From Eopsaltria australis (lineage: Eukaryota; Chordata; Aves; Passeriformes; Petroicidae): a stretch of 64,000 nucleotides of DNA. Within the stretch, counting starts at the first letter, position 1, and each line of letters starts with the position of its first letter. The position numbers were made by a program, and so were the translations under genes. A model generated the notes under the pieces. The model was not told the DNA's origin. It saw only the letters and a program-made list of their open reading frames with translations, and searched no databases. Positions 59,883-64,000 of the stretch are shown here, piece after piece. Where the stretch lies: NCBI GenBank assembly GCA_034509425.1, contig JAVTVJ010001332.1, positions 1 to 64,000 of the forward strand. Reading direction: 5' to 3'.

Positions 59883-62800
59883 TTTCATCCTGAATGCTGG
59901 GCCCTGGCCACCTCATCCATGGGAACTCTGTACCTAATGCTATGCCTACATGGTTACAATAAGAGTCTAACTTCAAATTCATACACCATTCAACCCGATC
60001 CCTTTTGCAGTGTTCTTAGAATTTTATATAGATTACAGGCAGAAAAAGCTGTATTATGCTCTAAAAACAACACAATTTTAACAACTCTGCAAAATTCACA
60101 TTGTGAAGTTTTTCAAAGTTAGTCCTCCCATACAGCAGTGCTGTGAAGGTTCAGAATTTGAGAGATAGGGGACTCATAATTCAAATGGAAAACAAACCAT
60201 ACTGGTGAACTGGCTTTTTCTTGTGCTAATTGCTCTAACATATAATTTAAATACTTCATATTGCATCTTTTAATATCATGATGGTCCTAGGGTTATTGAT
60301 TTCCAAAAAAGAAAGCATGGATAAACATGAGGTCCAGTATTAATATGTTGACATGTTCAGTGTAATTTGGCATACAATTGCATCTTTTCCACAAAAAAGG
60401 AAAGTAATCACCAGTCTAAGGAAATTGCAAATTGCCTGTGATTGACATGTAGGTGTTGTTTCTGGAACTTATCCACCAGATAATAATAAAAAAAACCCTG
60501 GGCATGAAAAAGCAACACAACTGGGGAAAAAAAAATATAAAGTCAAAGTAATTTCCTACATTCAATTTTCAGACACAGCTTTATTCACAAATACAAACCC
60601 TGTTTTCTCCATTTGCTAGCCAATTCTATACATTCACATATGTTCTTGTAACACAGAGGTTGAAAAGTAATAGAAATAACTATTCAAACCAAACAGATGC
60701 AGATAAATTAAAGTAACTTTCAGGGCCCCTAGATTTTTTTTAGTTACTCTCTTTAGGCATCATTTTGATTTCTTTTTATAAGGCACACTCTAATTAATTT
60801 GAGGCCACAACTTTTTCTTGACAGAGTTGTAGGTTGCAGAACCTTAATGTAGCCTTGACCAGAAGGCCATGTTCATGTCTGTTTAGTGACAGAAAGGTTT
60901 TAATTAGGAAATATCAAACAAATGTTGAAGTTCAAAAAGGAAGCAAGAGGATAAAGGGGCATAGTAACTATTCACAAAGATTACCATTTTAAAGCATTAA
61001 TATTAATATTCATATCCATAAGGACATGCTGCCCATGAATACAAGCCAGGCCTGATCTGCAAGTTACAGATGGAGTACTTCAGCTTTTTAGTCATTTCCT
61101 TTGATTATAATGACATATGTTAGTAAGGGCAGAGGTGGTCAACTATAATGTTGCTGAATCCAATATATGAACACTTAAAATGACAGAAAGTGTCTCTGCT
61201 TTGTAGGTTAATGGGAGCATAATAGCCGTCAATAAACCTGTTTTCCTCTCCTTCCCCTCAGCAAAGGCCAAGCTCGCTAATGTAGTACATGAATCAAGTT
61301 AGCAGGAGCTTGACTTAACCAAAGTTGGACAGGCTAAATTTGTCTCTGTTGTGCCAATGAAAAGATAGAATATTTATGATTTTTAAATGTTGAAATATTG
61401 CAGGTTTTTTTCTGAAATGCTTAACTTATTCTATGGGCAAATCTACAGGTAACTAAATTGTTGAAATATGATCTATTTTGGCAACTCTAAAATACACTCT
61501 AACACTGTATTTCACAAACTAATACTTCAAAATTAATTGCTACATTTTCATTGCAGCTTTGTAGTCTAGTCCATAGAATAAATCTCTCTAACAATAGTAA
61601 AGTGTGATTGCAGCCTGCTGATGGCATTCTTATAGAAGTTCCATCTATCTGATCAAGGTAGATCAAATCTGTGATAAGCTGAGCTCTAGCACAATGCAGA
61701 ACCACGTCCTTTTCACCAGCTGGAGAGTTTTTTCCTTGTGAAGGTAGGAATGTAGTAATGATTTTGTCACTGCAATGTTCCTGCTGATTTTATGCTTTCC
61801 AAGGGAATGTAATAAGCATGTTGCAATAACATCTCTGCTTTGCACTGAAGGATCACACCCAGGCCACAGCTGTCTGACTGGAGACCAGACACAAAATATG
61901 TATGTCAGGATTTAATGCCAATATAAAGTGCTAAAAACTGACTGTCAGTTAATGCAGGAAGCCTGTCTACCTATAGAAATAGAGGGAAGCATGCGGTTGT
62001 GAAAGCTTAAAACTAAAGCTTTCAGAAAAATAGCTGGTTTTAAGTATCCCAACCTTCTTTAATTATCATTCTTCCACTGAGAACACAGCCATGGAAGAGT
62101 GGTTGAAGATAATTTGTTGTACTTCATTTGCCTAAGAGGAAAAACAAATGTCTGATTGAGGATAAAGGTGAGGACTCAATCTGAAAACTTGATGATGATT
62201 TTAACTGGTAAGTGAATTAGTTTTACCAGAGTTAAGAATATCTTTGCCTGAGAACTGATACTTGGTTTCTGGAATGGAAAATGAAAGAGGAAAGTAAAGA
62301 GCAAGGGAAAAGAGATTCCATTGGATTACTGAGAGCTTTAAAATTTCAGTTTTGTTTTGACTTGGAAGAAAACAAGTATATTTTAAAATAAAATATTAAT
62401 TAGCCCTCATATTCAGTGTTTACACATTTATTATAATATAGAAACATTTAAATCCTCTATCATGTTAAACAGTTCATAAATAAAATTGATAAAACATGGT
62501 GGGATACAAAAACAATTAATCCTTTACTTATACTAATATTATCTGACTTTATACCTGCATGTATTAGCCACATCTCTTAATCTCTTTTTTGCTCTGTCCT
62601 TTAAAAAATAAATGATTGGTTTTGTATTGGATCAAATATTCTCTCCAAAGGAGAAGTCATGGCTATAACATGCTTTGACATTTTAGTGAAAGATAAATTA
62701 ATTTTTTAAAAATTGTAATAGAATTGTGATATTCTGAAACTAAGTATAAGAAAATCTTAAAGCTAGACTTTTTGCATTTTTGCATAGTACAGAAACTTAG

Positions 62801-63009
62801 AGAGAGTTTCTGGTCTTAAACATCATAGAGCGAAAATAGTGGAAGACTTACATGAATATGGTGTTAAGTCTAAGTTTTTCAGAAAACATTTTGTTTCAGA
62901 AGAAAAAGATTATGTTGTGTTGGTAGGCTGAGGTTTTTTTAAATGAACACTGTGCCTATTTCTAGGCATACAATTACAAGTATAAACCATGTAAATTCTT
63001 CTTCATGTT
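59883..63009. other. AT-rich unique DNA, no gene seen
   Basis: About 3.1 kb with no recognisable gene, RNA or transposon. The minus-strand frames near 61499-61845 are short and carry no domain. Confidence 0.55.
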
Positions 63010-63950
63010 CCTGATGGACATCAGTGACAAGAAGTGTCCTTCAAGTGTCCATATTGAGACCAGTGTTTTTTAGTACCTTCATTAATGACTATGCAGAGGG
63101 ACCAAGTGCACCCTCAGCAAGTTTGCAGATGACACCAAGCTGAGTGGTTCAGCTGATACATCTGAGGATGGGATGCCAAGCAGGGCAACAAAGAGAAGGT
63201 TGAGAAGTGGGTCCATGGGAATCTCATGAGGTTTAATAAGATCAAGTGCTGGTGCTGCACCTGGGATGGGGCAACCCCCGGTACCAACACAGGCTGGAGA
63301 TGAGCAGATCAGAGCAGCCCTGCTGAGAAGGACTTGGGGGTGCTGGGGGGTGAGAGGCTGGACCAGACCCAGCCATGGGCACTCACAGCCCAGAGAGCCA
63401 AACGTGTCCTGGGCTGCATCCAAAGCAGCGTGGGCAGCAGGGCCAGGGAGGGGGTTCTGCCCCTCTGCTCTGCTGAGACCCCACCTGCAGTGCAGCATCC
63501 GACTCTTCCACCAGAAGGATTAGAGGAATGGAGCACCTCTCCTACAAGTAAAGGCTAAGAGAATGGGGATTGTTCAGCCTGGAAAAGAGAAGGCTCTGGA
63601 ATTATCTAACTGCAGCCTTTCAGTACCTGAAATGAGCCAACGTGAAGGATGGAGAGATTTTCACAAGGATGTAAAGTGACAAGGCAAATGGTTTTAAACT
63701 GAAAGAGAGTGGGTTTGGATTATATGTAAGGAATAAATTCTTTGTTGTAAATGTGGTGAGCTACTGGAATGGATTGATCAAAGAAGCTGTGCCTTATCCC
63801 AGGAAATGTTCAAGGCCAGGTTAGAAGGGACTCTGAGCAACCTGGTCTAGTGAAAGTTGTCCCTGCCTCTGGCAGGGAGTTTAGAACTAGATGATATTTA
63901 AGATCTCTTCCAGTGCAATCCATCCTATGATTTTATGATACTGTGATAAT
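63010..63950 (+). mobile_element. CR1 LINE, forward, RT end to 3' terminus
   Basis: Forward CR1 of about 940 bases, truncated at the 5' end. It enters near the reverse-transcriptase catalytic region and shows the S-K-F-A-D-D-T-K-L block at about 63116-63142, then the K-C-W-C-C-T-W-D / G-A-P-like region with frameshifts. The blocks CCAGAGAGCCAAACGTGTCCTGGGC and CTGCATCCAAAGCAGCGTGGGC lie near 63391-63434, and the GGTCTAGTG block is at 63843. The end is ATCCTATGATTTTATGATACTGTGAT, a series of decayed terminal octamers. Stops and frameshifts make it inactive. Confidence 0.92.
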
Positions 63951-64000
63951 CTTAAACATTTTAAGAGTATCCTAGTTTGCTCCACAGAGTCTACCTGGAC

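Noticed and set aside
1..64000. Search for tRNA, rRNA, CRISPR arrays, phage or bacterial operons
   Set aside because: None seen. The DNA is vertebrate in composition and repeat content, so prokaryotic features are not expected.

Overview
This 64 kb window reads as bird nuclear DNA. It is AT-rich and CpG-poor, and fragments of CR1 (chicken repeat 1) LINEs run through it on both strands. Several 3' ends carry the CR1 terminal octamer ATTCTATG or a decayed form. Mixed in are long terminal repeats (LTRs) and a pol remnant of avian endogenous retroviruses of ERVL type, plus one LTR of ERVK-like type. CR1 plus avian ERVL points to a bird, and the LTR types suggest Neoaves, perhaps a passerine, but the lineage cannot be fixed from sequence alone. 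I found no intact protein-coding gene, tRNA, rRNA, CRISPR array or bacterial-style operon. Every recognisable coding stretch is a broken piece of a transposon. The window is best read as a gene desert or the inside of a very large intron.

Layout. 1-8.7 kb is mostly unique AT-rich DNA with one CR1 3' end (about 1.9-2.3 kb) and a doubtful old LINE piece (3.5 kb). 8.7-10.3 kb holds two consecutive antisense CR1 copies. 13.9-18.3 kb is a repeat cluster: a CR1 piece abutting an LTR that contains a decayed 46-53 bp tandem array, a head-to-head CR1 pair ending in a (CCTCT)n microsatellite, and an old antisense CR1. 21.5-26.9 kb is the densest block: an old CR1 reverse-transcriptase piece, a fragment resembling an SGNH/GDSL esterase on the minus strand, an LTR with a poly(A) signal, a long antisense CR1, an unresolved retroviral-looking segment, and a well-preserved antisense CR1. 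33.5-35.7 kb is the 3' part of an ERVL provirus: reverse transcriptase, a collapsed RNase H/integrase part, and a 3' LTR. 42.9-44.9 kb is the longest CR1 copy, covering its endonuclease region and interrupted by a small composite insertion, followed by another CR1 end and a pure (ATTTTT)16 array. 53.7-54.5 kb is a CR1 followed by an LTR. 59.2-59.9 and 63.0-63.95 kb are two further CR1 copies.

The long repeat-poor intervals (35.7-42.9, 44.9-53.6 and 54.5-59.2 kb) are where functional non-coding DNA would most likely sit. One near-perfect RFX X-box palindrome and a homeodomain-core cluster lie in the first. I see no convincing new biological system. The observations most worth following up are the composite CR1-tailed insertion, the esterase-like fragment, the unresolved retroviral-looking segment, the array inside the LTR, and a few weak exon candidates.
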